From Glaciecola petra (GTDB lineage Bacteria; Pseudomonadota; Gammaproteobacteria; Enterobacterales; Alteromonadaceae), in assembly GCF_031846345.1 (NCBI RefSeq), contig NZ_JAVRHX010000001.1, forward strand, positions 620,001-684,000: a DNA stretch of 64,000 nucleotides. The letters run 5' to 3'. Shown here piece after piece: positions 53,185 through 61,922 of the stretch (position 1 is the first letter of the stretch; the number at the start of each line of letters is the position of its first letter). The notes beneath the pieces are model-generated. The model was not told the DNA's origin and searched no databases. It saw only the letters and a list, made by a program, of their open reading frames with translations. A program made the position numbers and the translations under genes.

Positions 53185-54375
53185 ATGATTTTATCTTCTT
53201 CACCGAAACAAACTGCTCCAAGTCTATCCAAAAGTGAGTTAAGCGCCAATGTTGTAGGTGATTTTGCCTACGACGATACGTTTAATAATGGTCGTCCCAT
53301 CTATTTAAACAGCAGCGATATCGATAACGATAGTCGCTTTTTCCACCTTATATCTGTTTTACCGGCCGGAGTATTAGTGGTTGATAAAATGGGACGAGTA
53401 AGTTTGGCTAATCAACAAGCGATACATTTATTGGGCGAACCCTTAAAGGGCAATTTGTGGCGAGATGTTATAAATAGAGTATTTGCACCACAAGCTGATG
53501 ATGGTCACGAAGTATCTATGCGAAATGGGAAACGGGTAAAAATTGATATCTGCCCATTGAGTATTGAAAAAGGTCAGTTGATTGTTATTACGGATTTAAC
53601 CGAAACCAGACAATTACAAAGCCGAGTAGGTCATATGCAGCGTTTGTCATCGCTCGGTAAAATGGTCGCGTCTTTAGCGCATCAAGTACGAACCCCTTTG
53701 TCATCGGCATTGTTGTATGCAGAAAACCTTAAGTCCATGAGCTTACGTGATGATTTAGCCAATCGATTTAGCGAAAAATTAACACATCGCTTAAAGGAAT
53801 TAGAATCTCAAGTTAACGATATGTTGTTATTTGCTAAAAGCTCAGACCAGCAAATTGTTAGCACCTTATTGACTCAAGATATTCAAGATAAAAGCATTGC
53901 ACAAGTTGATGCTCAACTCAAACAAGAAAACATTACTTTAACAGTTTCTAACGAGATTGTTGATAGTGCCATACTAGGTAACCTTACCGCAATATGTGGC
54001 GCAATAGCGAATTTGTTAATGAATGCCAGTCACGCAATGGCTGAAACTTCATCAAAGAAGCCTCACATTCAATTACTAACCCGCAAAGCCAATATCAAAA
54101 ATGTTGATTATGCAGTAATTAGTGTTATCGACAATGGTCCAGGCTTAGAGCAAGATAAAATAAACAAATTATTTGAACCTTTTTTTACCACAAAGTCACA
54201 AGGCACTGGCTTAGGGCTGTCAGTTGTTAATACAGTTGCTAAGTCTCACAAAGGCTTTGTGAAATGTGGTAATAATGAAATTGAAGGCGCCTATTTTTCT
54301 CTTTATTTACCATTATCAAATTCTAATATTTCCAATACCCAAAAAAATAGTGAGACAGGAGTAGCACATGAGTAA
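53185..54375 (+). CDS. flrB: Flagellar sensor histidine kinase FlrB (FleS)
   Basis: This 396-residue soluble kinase has a PAS domain (about 55-135: LISVLPAGVLVVDKMGRVSL, ANQQAIHLLG), a HisKA domain with phosphoacceptor His166 in LAHQVRTPLSSALLYAENL, and an HATPase domain with NLLMNASHAM (N box), VIDNGPGL (G1), FEPFFTTKSQGTGLGLSVVN (F and G2). There are no membrane helices, as in Vibrio FlrB. It phosphorylates FlrC. The stop overlaps flrC by 8 bases. Confidence 0.9.
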   Translation: MILSSSPKQTAPSLSKSELSANVVGDFAYDDTFNNGRPIYLNSSDIDNDSRFFHLISVLPAGVLVVDKMGRVSLANQQAIHLLGEPLKGNLWRDVINRVFAPQADDGHEVSMRNGKRVKIDICPLSIEKGQLIVITDLTETRQLQSRVGHMQRLSSLGKMVASLAHQVRTPLSSALLYAENLKSMSLRDDLANRFSEKLTHRLKELESQVNDMLLFAKSSDQQIVSTLLTQDIQDKSIAQVDAQLKQENITLTVSNEIVDSAILGNLTAICGAIANLLMNASHAMAETSSKKPHIQLLTRKANIKNVDYAVISVIDNGPGLEQDKINKLFEPFFTTKSQGTGLGLSVVNTVAKSHKGFVKCGNNEIEGAYFSLYLPLSNSNISNTQKNSETGVAHE

Positions 54376-55729
54376 AACAAAAATATTGATAGTTGAAGAT
54401 GATCATGGTCTTCGCGAAGCGTTAATGGATACTTTATTGTTGGGTGGATATCAAGTGACACCAGTAGATAGCGCAGAAGGTGCGATGGTTAAGCTATCAG
54501 ATAGCAGTTTTGATTTAATTGTAAGTGATATTCAAATGGCAGGTATGAACGGTCTTTCTTTATTAAAGTCGGTCAAAAAGAAATACCCGAATCTTCCTTT
54601 TGTATTAATGACAGCGTATGCCAATGTTAATGATGCAATACAAGCAATGCGCGATGGTGCAACCGACTACCTATCAAAACCATTTGCACCGCAAGTATTA
54701 CTTAATTTAGTCGGGCGTTATGCACCCGCTCAAAAAGTAGTATCGAGAACACCAATAGCGGCTGACCCAAGTAGTCTTAATTTACTCAATTTAGCGCAAA
54801 AAGTGGCCAATTCTGATGCTACTGTAATGGTGCTGGGTCCCAGTGGTTCTGGTAAAGAAGTACTATCCCGTTACATCCACGATCAGTCTTCTCGCAGCGA
54901 CGCACCATTTGTCGCAATAAATTGTGCAGCGATTCCGGAAAATATGTTGGAAGCGACTCTGTTTGGCTATGAAAAAGGGGCATTTACAGGAGCTATTCAG
55001 GCATGTCCAGGAAAGTTTGAACAAGCTCAGCAAGGTACGATTTTACTTGATGAGATCACAGAAATGGACCTTTCTTTACAAGCCAAACTACTGCGAGTGT
55101 TGCAAGAAAAAGAGGTTGAGCGATTAGGTGGTCGTAAAACAATATCGTTAAATGTACGAGTGATTGCTACTAGCAACCGTGATTTGAAAGCCGCTGTGGC
55201 AGATGGCAAATTTAGAGAAGATTTATATTATCGCTTAAATGTGTTTCCAATTACTTGGTTACCATTACATCAACGTCAAGGCGACATATTACCATTAGCA
55301 AAACATTTATTGACAAGACATTGTGATTCTAACAAGGCAACGCAACTCACATTTTCGGCTAGCGCTGCTCATAAATTGAATACGCATACATGGCCTGGAA
55401 ATGTGCGTGAATTGGAAAACGTTATTCAACGTGCATTAATTCTCTGCAATGATGACATCATAGATGGTGATGATTTACTCATTGAAAGTACTCACCAACA
55501 AATTTTTGACGCTAATGCAGAAACTAATCCTCAAGCTTTGTTTATAGAGGACGATAAAAGTTTATTGGGTTCAGAATTGCGAGTGCAAGAGCATCAAATT
55601 ATTTTGGATGCATTACAAGCACTTAACGGCAAACGTAAAGATGTTGCCGAGAAATTAGGTATCAGTCCGCGCACTCTACGATATAAATTAGCGAAAATGC
55701 GCGAAAGTGGCATAGAACTTCCATCATAG
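54368..55729 (+). CDS. flrC: Sigma-54-dependent flagellar response regulator FlrC (FleR)
   Basis: This 453-residue protein has a receiver domain (ILIVEDDHGLREAL, phosphoacceptor Asp54 in VSDIQMAGMNG, lysine in DYLSKPFAP), an AAA+ domain (GPSGSGKEVLSRYIH, LFGYEKGAFTGAIQACPGKF, GTILLDEITEMDLSLQAKLL) and a C-terminal Fis-type helix-turn-helix (LNGKRKDVAEKLGISPRTLR, YKLAKMRE). It turns on the hook and basal body operons at sigma-54 promoters, including those before flgB, flgF and fliE. A strong terminator follows. Confidence 0.93.
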   Translation: MSKTKILIVEDDHGLREALMDTLLLGGYQVTPVDSAEGAMVKLSDSSFDLIVSDIQMAGMNGLSLLKSVKKKYPNLPFVLMTAYANVNDAIQAMRDGATDYLSKPFAPQVLLNLVGRYAPAQKVVSRTPIAADPSSLNLLNLAQKVANSDATVMVLGPSGSGKEVLSRYIHDQSSRSDAPFVAINCAAIPENMLEATLFGYEKGAFTGAIQACPGKFEQAQQGTILLDEITEMDLSLQAKLLRVLQEKEVERLGGRKTISLNVRVIATSNRDLKAAVADGKFREDLYYRLNVFPITWLPLHQRQGDILPLAKHLLTRHCDSNKATQLTFSASAAHKLNTHTWPGNVRELENVIQRALILCNDDIIDGDDLLIESTHQQIFDANAETNPQALFIEDDKSLLGSELRVQEHQIILDALQALNGKRKDVAEKLGISPRTLRYKLAKMRESGIELPS

Positions 55730-55807
55730 GAAAATATGACGCAATTTTACGAATAAAAACCCCTCCCGTTTTTTGTAAGCAGTATGACAGGATGTCAATC
55801 CCTATTT

Positions 55808-55835
55808 CCGCCCCTTATTGGGGCGGTTTTTTTTT
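55808..55835 (+). terminator. Rho-independent terminator after flrC
   Basis: CCGCCCC/GGGGCGG with a TTATT loop and nine T lies 78 bases after the flrC stop. It separates flrABC from the fliE operon. Confidence 0.9.
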
Positions 55836-55928
55836 GCATTAGGTTTACGCCTTTTAATACACGCTAGCGGCTTTAAGTTGCCACGCCAATTCAAAATGAA
55901 AGTCAAAAACTGCCGTTTTTCATGATGT

Positions 55929-55944
55929 TGGCATTGTCTTTGCA
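55929..55944 (+). promoter_or_regulatory. Sigma-54 promoter of the fliEFGHIJK operon
   Basis: TGGCATTGTCTTTGCA has GG-N10-GC spacing and ends 64 bases before the chosen fliE start (GTG 56009), after the flrC terminator. Confidence 0.82.
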
Positions 55945-56008
55945 GAGAAAGTTATAACGACCGGAAATCTTAAGATTTTCCAAAAATATGACGCTTGGAG
56001 CAGAACTA

Positions 56009-56335
56009 GTGGACGTTAAAGCAAACTCAATTTATCAAGAAATGCAGGCAATGGCAGCGGAACTGACAGGGCAGTCAGATGCTTTGTCTAGAGCGGAAAA
56101 AAACCCAGCCTCAGGTCAATTTGCTGACATGCTTGGCCAAGCTTTAGATAACGTAAATGGCATGCAAAAAACCTCCAGAACATTGCAAACACGTTTTGAT
56201 ATGGGTGACCCAAACTTAAGTTTAGTTGATGTTATGGTAGCGAAAGAAAAATCGGGGATTGCATTTGAAGCAACTGTGCAGGTTAGAAACAAGCTATTGG
56301 AAGCCTATAAAACAATTATGAATATGCCCGTGTAA
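56009..56335 (+). CDS. fliE: Flagellar hook-basal body protein FliE
   Basis: This 108-residue protein has the FliE C-terminal region FADMLGQALDNVNGMQKTSR, MGDPNLSLVDVMVAKEKSGI and AFEATVQVRNKLLEAYKTIM. It links the MS ring (FliF) with the rod and the export gate. The frame opens at ATG 55988, which has no ribosome-binding site. GTG 56009 has GGAG 8 bases upstream and gives the usual family length of about 105, so I choose it. fliF follows after 61 bp. Confidence 0.88.
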   Translation: MDVKANSIYQEMQAMAAELTGQSDALSRAEKNPASGQFADMLGQALDNVNGMQKTSRTLQTRFDMGDPNLSLVDVMVAKEKSGIAFEATVQVRNKLLEAYKTIMNMPV

Positions 56336-56396
56336 TGTCCTTAAGACAAAAATAAACCTTAAATTATGTTAGTCAAATTAATGGGAAGTAAACGTT

Positions 56397-58091
56397 GTGG
56401 CTGAAGCAGCAAGTACCGAACTCTCAATACCAGATTCTGATGAATCAACAGAAATACTTGAATCTTCTAAAAATCCAATTTTAGAAACGCTCACTAATAC
56501 CGAAACTATTAGGCAAGTGACTATGATCGTGACACTTGTCATTTGTGTGGCGATTGCTATTTTTATTTTTATATGGTCAAAAGAGCCTGCTTATCGGCCT
56601 TTAGTACAAATGCCTCATCAAGAGATGATTGAAACCTTAGATCACTTAGACCAAAACCAAATCGAGTATAAAATTGAAGGAAATACAATTTTGGTACTTG
56701 ATTCAGAATTCAAGAATGTAAAACTGGGATTAGCGCGTCAAGGGCTTACACCAAGTGCAAATCAAGGTACCGATATCATCATGCAAGATATGGGCTTTGG
56801 CGTTAGTCAGCGTGTCGAAATGGAACGCTTAAAGCATGCTCGAGAACAGCTTCTAGCGCGCACAATTGAAGATATTAATGCGGTAGGCAAAGCTCGCGTA
56901 TTGCTCGCCATCCCTAAAGAAAATGTGTTTGCCAGAAGAGAGTCAAAAGCAAGTGCAACAGTCGTTGTAACCGCACAAAATGGAACATTTTTGTCAGGTG
57001 AAGAGGTAGATGCAATTGTAGACATTGTTGCCTCTGCTGTACAAGGCATTGACCCAACTAGGGTAACGGTAACCGACAACAACGGTCGCTTACTCAATTC
57101 AGGCTCTGCTGACTCAGTTAGTGCAATGGCTCGTAAAGAATATGAGATTGAAAAAAACCGTGAAATGCAGTACCTAGAAAAAATAGATTCTATTCTTATT
57201 CCTGTGCTCGGTGTTGGTAATTATACAGCGCAAGCCGACGTGAGTATGGATTTTACAAAAGTCGAACAGACGCAGCGACAATATAACCCCGACTTACCTG
57301 CTGTGCGAAGCGAAATGTTAAGTGAGCAAAATACCGTTGGTGCAATTATAGCCGGTATTCCTGGTGCATTGAGCAATCAACCGCCAGGAGACTCTCAGAT
57401 TCCAGAAAATGCAACTGACACCAATGCGGGACAAGCTACGCCAGGCAATACAAGTAGAGAATCTACCAGAAATTACGAATTAGACACTACGATTAGTCAT
57501 ACCAAAAAACAAACGGGTGTGATTAGTCGCTTGAGTGTGTCGGTAGCAATAGACCATAAGAATTCGATTGATGCTAACGGTGAAAGTGTTAGCACGCCGC
57601 TCAGTCAAGAAGAGCTTTTAAATATACGTCGTTTATTACAGGGTGGTATTGGTTTTGATGTCACTCGCGGCGATTCGTTAGAAGTCGTCAGTATTCCATT
57701 TAACCGCATTGACATAGGCGAAGTTGCGCCACTCTCAATTTGGGAAGAAGAATGGTTCATGCCTATTTTTAAATTGTTTATGGGTGCCACTGTTATTATT
57801 GTATTAATCATGGCGGTAGTAAGACCTATGCTCAAGAAACTACTCTTTCCTGAGAATGGTTTACTTGAACAAGAGCATGATGATGCAGATTTGGATTTAG
57901 GTGATGAAACCATTGATGTGCTGAGTGAAGATTTTGATGAAGCACAAGTTGGCTTCTCGCCAGATGGCTCACTCATGTTACCTAACTTACATGGTGACGA
58001 AGATGTACTTAAAGCGATTCGCGCGTTGGTGGCGAATGAACCTGAATTATCAGCCCAAGTTGTTCGTGGCTGGTTATTAGAAGACGAGTAG
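56397..58091 (+). CDS. fliF: Flagellar MS-ring protein FliF
   Basis: This 564-residue protein starts at GTG. It has a first membrane helix (TMIVTLVICVAIAIFIFI, about 41-58), the YscJ/FliF ring-building domains (LVQMPHQEMIETLDHLDQNQ, GFGVSQRVEMERLKHAREQL, ARTIEDINAVGKARVLLAIP), a low-complexity loop near 325-355, and a second helix near 460-480 (FKLFMGATVIIVLIMAVVRP). The C-terminal tail ending in VVRGWLLED binds FliG. It makes the MS and collar rings in the inner membrane. Confidence 0.94.
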   Translation: MAEAASTELSIPDSDESTEILESSKNPILETLTNTETIRQVTMIVTLVICVAIAIFIFIWSKEPAYRPLVQMPHQEMIETLDHLDQNQIEYKIEGNTILVLDSEFKNVKLGLARQGLTPSANQGTDIIMQDMGFGVSQRVEMERLKHAREQLLARTIEDINAVGKARVLLAIPKENVFARRESKASATVVVTAQNGTFLSGEEVDAIVDIVASAVQGIDPTRVTVTDNNGRLLNSGSADSVSAMARKEYEIEKNREMQYLEKIDSILIPVLGVGNYTAQADVSMDFTKVEQTQRQYNPDLPAVRSEMLSEQNTVGAIIAGIPGALSNQPPGDSQIPENATDTNAGQATPGNTSRESTRNYELDTTISHTKKQTGVISRLSVSVAIDHKNSIDANGESVSTPLSQEELLNIRRLLQGGIGFDVTRGDSLEVVSIPFNRIDIGEVAPLSIWEEEWFMPIFKLFMGATVIIVLIMAVVRPMLKKLLFPENGLLEQEHDDADLDLGDETIDVLSEDFDEAQVGFSPDGSLMLPNLHGDEDVLKAIRALVANEPELSAQVVRGWLLEDE

Positions 58092-58099
58092 GACATACC

Positions 58100-59176
58100 A
58101 TGGCAAAAGATGCACAAAACACAATGCCAGCAAATGCTGCTCAAAATAGTGAAGCGCCAGAGATACCAGAATATGACATAAATAAATTAGATGGTATTGA
58201 AAAAGCGGCCATACTTTTATTAAGTTTATCAGAAGACGATGCTGCACAGATACTGAAATTTATGGAGCCAAAGCAAGTACAAACATTAGGTATTGCGATG
58301 GCTGGTACCGACGATATGACGCAAAACAAAATATCTGCAGTGCATAAACATTTTATTGACGAAATTCAAAATTATTCAACTATTGGCTTCAAGAGTGAAG
58401 ATTTTGTGAAACGAGCACTAGTAGCTGCTTTAGGAGAAGATAAAGCTGCTCATTTGCTTGACCAAATACTAGCGGGTACTGGTGCTAAAGGTCTAGAATC
58501 TTTAAAATGGATGGATTCTAAGCAAGTGGCAAATATTATTCGTAACGAGCACCCTCAAATACAAACAATCGTTATGTCCTACCTTGATCCTGAGCAATCA
58601 GCAGAGATTCTGGCTAATTTCCCTGAAAAAGTCCGCTTAGACTTGTTGATGCGCGTGGCAAATTTAGAAGAAGTACAGCCGGCTGCATTACAAGAGCTAA
58701 ATGAAATTATGGAAAAACAATTTGCAGGTCAAGCTGGTGCCCAAGCAGCGAAAATGGGTGGTCTGAAATCAGCAGCTAATATAATGAACTATCTTGATAC
58801 AAATATCGAAGCGCAATTAATGGAAGCGATAAGAGAACAAGATGAAGAAATGAGTCAACAAATACAAGACCTGATGTTTGTTTTTGATAATTTAATTGAC
58901 GTTGATGACCGCGGTATCCAAGCCATTTTGAGAGAAGTGCAACAAGAATCGTTGATGCGCGCGATTAAGGGTGCCGACGATGATTTACGTGACAAAATTA
59001 CCCGCAATATGTCCAAGCGAGCCGCTGAAATGTTAGTTGATGACATAGAAGCAATGGGCCCGGTTAGATTAAGCGAAGTTGAAACGGCGCAAAAAGAAAT
59101 TTTGTCGATTGCTAGACGATTGGCCGATGCTGGCGAAGTTATGCTGGGCAGTAACGGTGGAGAAGAGTTTGTTTAA
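58100..59176 (+). CDS. fliG: Flagellar motor switch protein FliG
   Basis: This 358-residue protein has the three FliG domains. The N-terminal part (LDGIEKAAILLLSLSEDDAA) binds FliF, and the middle has the EHPQ motif (IRNEHPQIQTIVMSYLDPEQ). The C-terminal torque helix has the charged residues that face the stator (LRDKITRNMSKRAAEMLVDD, VRLSEVETAQKEILSIARRL). The N-terminal 25 residues are an extra Ala/Asn/Glu-rich tail. The stop overlaps the fliH start (TAATG). Confidence 0.95.
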   Translation: MAKDAQNTMPANAAQNSEAPEIPEYDINKLDGIEKAAILLLSLSEDDAAQILKFMEPKQVQTLGIAMAGTDDMTQNKISAVHKHFIDEIQNYSTIGFKSEDFVKRALVAALGEDKAAHLLDQILAGTGAKGLESLKWMDSKQVANIIRNEHPQIQTIVMSYLDPEQSAEILANFPEKVRLDLLMRVANLEEVQPAALQELNEIMEKQFAGQAGAQAAKMGGLKSAANIMNYLDTNIEAQLMEAIREQDEEMSQQIQDLMFVFDNLIDVDDRGIQAILREVQQESLMRAIKGADDDLRDKITRNMSKRAAEMLVDDIEAMGPVRLSEVETAQKEILSIARRLADAGEVMLGSNGGEEFV

Positions 59177-60006
59177 TGTTCAATAATACAGCTGTGAATA
59201 GGGCAGGTTCTGCTACCCAGAAACTCGATAAAGCGAAAAAATGGGATTTACCTAGTGTTGAAGATGAACAACTGAACCATGAAGACGATAAATCAGGTTC
59301 ACCAGCCGCAACCGATGCACTCAACAGACCTAGAGGGAAATGGAAATACGAAGCACCGGAAGTTGACGAAGATCTTGCTCCGCTTACTGCCGCTGAAATC
59401 GAGGAAATTCGACAAGCAGCACATAGTGAAGGCTTAAAAACAGGGCATGCTGAGGGTTTTGAACAAGGCAAGCAAGAAGGCTTTGAAGAGGGGCAAAAAG
59501 AGGGAGTAGAAAGCGGTAAAAAGGCCGGTTTTGAAGAAGGTATAGAGTTGTCTACGCAAACCATTGAAGCTAAAAAAAACGAGCTCTCAGGTTATATTAA
59601 TGATTTGCACCAACCTTTAAAACAAATTGATGAAGATGTTCAAAAAGAACTGGTAATTCTCGCTATTAATATGGCAAAAGCAGTTGTGAATGTTGAAATT
59701 ACTCAAAATGAAAAGGTACTGTTGAATGCGGTAAACCGAGCGATTCAAGCGCTTCCTAGTCAAGAAAAAGATTACAGTATTATTATTAACCCAGAAGACT
59801 ATCCCGTATTTTTATCGCATTTTGACGAAACAATCATTAAGCAAAATAATTGGCGAATCAATACCAATGACACTATTGCTAGAGGTGGTTGTAAGATACA
59901 AACCAATGATCATGCTGTTGACTTGTCAATTGAAAAAAGATGTAGCGATATTTTTTCACAAATGCTCATCAAACAAGGATTGAGTGATGACCCTCGCGCT
60001 AGCTGA
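59176..60006 (+). CDS. fliH: Flagellar export stator FliH
   Basis: This 276-residue protein has the FliH pattern: a charged N-terminus with a WDLPSVE and KWKYEAPEV segment, then a glycine-repeat helix (about 83-120) of GxxxG/E units (EGLKTGHAEGFEQGKQEGFE, EGQKEGVESGKKAGFEEGIE), and a C-terminal V-type ATPase subunit E-like domain (LVILAINMAKAVVNVEITQN). It regulates the FliI ATPase. The fliI start overlaps its end by 20 bases. Confidence 0.92.
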   Translation: MFNNTAVNRAGSATQKLDKAKKWDLPSVEDEQLNHEDDKSGSPAATDALNRPRGKWKYEAPEVDEDLAPLTAAEIEEIRQAAHSEGLKTGHAEGFEQGKQEGFEEGQKEGVESGKKAGFEEGIELSTQTIEAKKNELSGYINDLHQPLKQIDEDVQKELVILAINMAKAVVNVEITQNEKVLLNAVNRAIQALPSQEKDYSIIINPEDYPVFLSHFDETIIKQNNWRINTNDTIARGGCKIQTNDHAVDLSIEKRCSDIFSQMLIKQGLSDDPRAS

Positions 60007-61333
60007 ACGCATCAAAGCTTTGGGCAATGATATTCCAACTTCTCCGGTTATTAGAGCGGGTAAATTGGTCCGCGGTGTTGGTTTAACTTTAGAAGCGATA
60101 GGCTGCACTATTCCCGTTGGTGGAAGGGCGCTAGTGCAAACAATTAACGGAAGAGTTGAAGCAGAAGTTGTTGGTTTTGCTAACGATATTACTTATTTGA
60201 TGCCGGTACAGAGTATTAAGGGCATTGTCCCAGGTTCATTGGTCGAACCATTGAGTCAGGATTCGGCCTTACCCGTTGGCAGTGCTTTGTTAGGGCGTGT
60301 AATTGATGCTAATGGTCAGGCTTTAGATGATTTAGGCGAAATAAAAACGACTAAGAGCGTTTCAACACAAGGCCAAGTGATAAACCCTTTGAGCAGGAAA
60401 CCAGTTAGAGAACCTTTAGACGTTGGTGTGCGAGCCATTAATGCAATGATTACCGTTGGTAAAGGTCAACGGATGGGCTTGTTTGCAGGCAGTGGTGTGG
60501 GTAAAAGTGTATTAATGGGAATGATGACAAGAGGCACCAAGGCCGACATTGTTGTTGTAGGCTTGGTAGGTGAAAGAGGCCGAGAAGTAAAAGAGTTTAT
60601 TGAAGATATTTTGAGCCCTGAGGAGCGAAAAAAAGCAGTAATTGTTGCTGCGCCGGCTGATACTTCCCCTCTAATGCGTTTAAAAGCCTGCGAAACTGCG
60701 GTCACCATTGCGGAGTATTTTCGAGAACAAGGTCAAAATGTTTTATTATTAATAGACTCTCTCACACGATATGCTATGGCTCAGCGTGAAATAGCACTTG
60801 CCGTAGGCGAGCCTCCTGCAACTAAAGGTTATCCACCTTCAGTTTTTGCTAAGTTACCTGCACTAGTAGAAAGAGCGGGCAACGGCAACAAACAACAAGG
60901 TTCCATTACGGCTTTCTATACTGTACTCACTGAAGGTGATGATTTACAGGATCCTATTGCTGATGCTGCTCGCGCTATCCTTGATGGTCATATTGTGCTT
61001 TCAAGAGAACTGGCAGATTCTGGTCATTACCCTGCGATCGATATAGAAAGCTCCATTTCAAGAGTCATGCCCCAAGTCGTTTCTCAAGAACACGAAGAGC
61101 ATGCTCGACGGATCAAGAATGTTTATTCGAACTATCAACAAAACAAAGAGCTCATCAACATAGGAGCTTATGTCAAAGGGAGTGACCCACAAATTGATTT
61201 ATCAATTGCCGCGGCGCCTGCTATTAATGCTTTTTTACAACAAGGAACGAAGCAAATAATTGATATGCAGCAAACACTAGAAACGGTGACGACGCTTAGT
61301 GGTGGCATTGCCGCTAGTCAGCCGGCTAAGTAA
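59987..61333 (+). CDS. fliI: Flagellum-specific export ATPase FliI
   Basis: This 448-residue F1-beta-like ATPase has Walker A GLFAGSGVGKSVLMGMM near residues 165-181, the catalytic glutamate segment VVGLVGERGREVKEFI, Walker B VLLLIDSLTRYAMAQREIAL near 252, and SKLPALVERAG-like VFAKLPALVERAGNG. It powers early export. ATG 59987 is chosen over GTG 59984 because AAGGA lies 7 bases upstream. It overlaps fliH. Confidence 0.95.
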   Translation: MTLALAERIKALGNDIPTSPVIRAGKLVRGVGLTLEAIGCTIPVGGRALVQTINGRVEAEVVGFANDITYLMPVQSIKGIVPGSLVEPLSQDSALPVGSALLGRVIDANGQALDDLGEIKTTKSVSTQGQVINPLSRKPVREPLDVGVRAINAMITVGKGQRMGLFAGSGVGKSVLMGMMTRGTKADIVVVGLVGERGREVKEFIEDILSPEERKKAVIVAAPADTSPLMRLKACETAVTIAEYFREQGQNVLLLIDSLTRYAMAQREIALAVGEPPATKGYPPSVFAKLPALVERAGNGNKQQGSITAFYTVLTEGDDLQDPIADAARAILDGHIVLSRELADSGHYPAIDIESSISRVMPQVVSQEHEEHARRIKNVYSNYQQNKELINIGAYVKGSDPQIDLSIAAAPAINAFLQQGTKQIIDMQQTLETVTTLSGGIAASQPAK

Positions 61334-61339
61334 TAATTT

Positions 61340-61792
61340 ATGAGTAAATTAAGACAGCTTAATTTGGTCCTCGACCTAGCGCTAAAAAAAGAACAGAACT
61401 GCGCAATGCTTTATCAGCAGGCAAACATGCATTTGCAACAAAATCAAATCAAATTGTCTGGCCTTGAACGTTATAGACTTGACTATTTGCATGGAATTAG
61501 ACAAAAAGCTCATCAAGGCGTCGACGCGCAATCTATGAATCAACATCATCAGTTTGTTGGGAAACTGGATAAAGCTTGTGAGCAGCAAATACAGCTTATT
61601 AACAATGCCGTATTAGTTAAAGCTCAACGTAAACAACAATGGCTGCTACAACAACAAAAAAGTAAAGCTATAAAGAGTTTAATACTCTCAAAACAGAAAA
61701 AGGCAATCGCGTTAGAAAATAGGCAAGAGCAAAAAATGTTTGATGAATTAGCAGCTCAACATGCATTTAAAAAAACCTCCTTACATCGCTAA
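61340..61792 (+). CDS. fliJ: Flagellar export chaperone FliJ
   Basis: This 150-residue, basic, coiled-coil protein directly follows fliI (6 bp). It has the FliJ features: LRQLNLVLDLALKKEQNCAM at the N-terminus and a long helix rich in Q and K (ARKQQWLLQQQKSKAIKSLI-like, near 92-112). FliJ sits in the FliI hexamer as the gamma-like stalk. Position and fold are the main evidence, since the family is weakly conserved. Confidence 0.85.
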   Translation: MSKLRQLNLVLDLALKKEQNCAMLYQQANMHLQQNQIKLSGLERYRLDYLHGIRQKAHQGVDAQSMNQHHQFVGKLDKACEQQIQLINNAVLVKAQRKQQWLLQQQKSKAIKSLILSKQKKAIALENRQEQKMFDELAAQHAFKKTSLHR

Positions 61793-61922
61793 AAGAAGTA
61801 ACTTCCCTCAGCAGTAAAAATTGGTATAGATAATGCTAACTCTACTATATTAATTAATTTATATTCTATTAATTACATTAAAAACAATAGCTTAAAAAAT
61901 ATTTGTTTTGGGAAAAAATCAT

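Noticed and set aside
57605..58144. 179-codon open frame on the minus strand
   Set aside because: It lies entirely opposite fliF and the fliG start, is Ser/Cys/Ile-rich as antisense frames are, and has no ribosome-binding site.
61793..61922. Promoter or terminator between fliJ and fliK
   Set aside because: The 130 bases are AT-rich with no sigma-54 or sigma-28 element and no hairpin followed by a T run.
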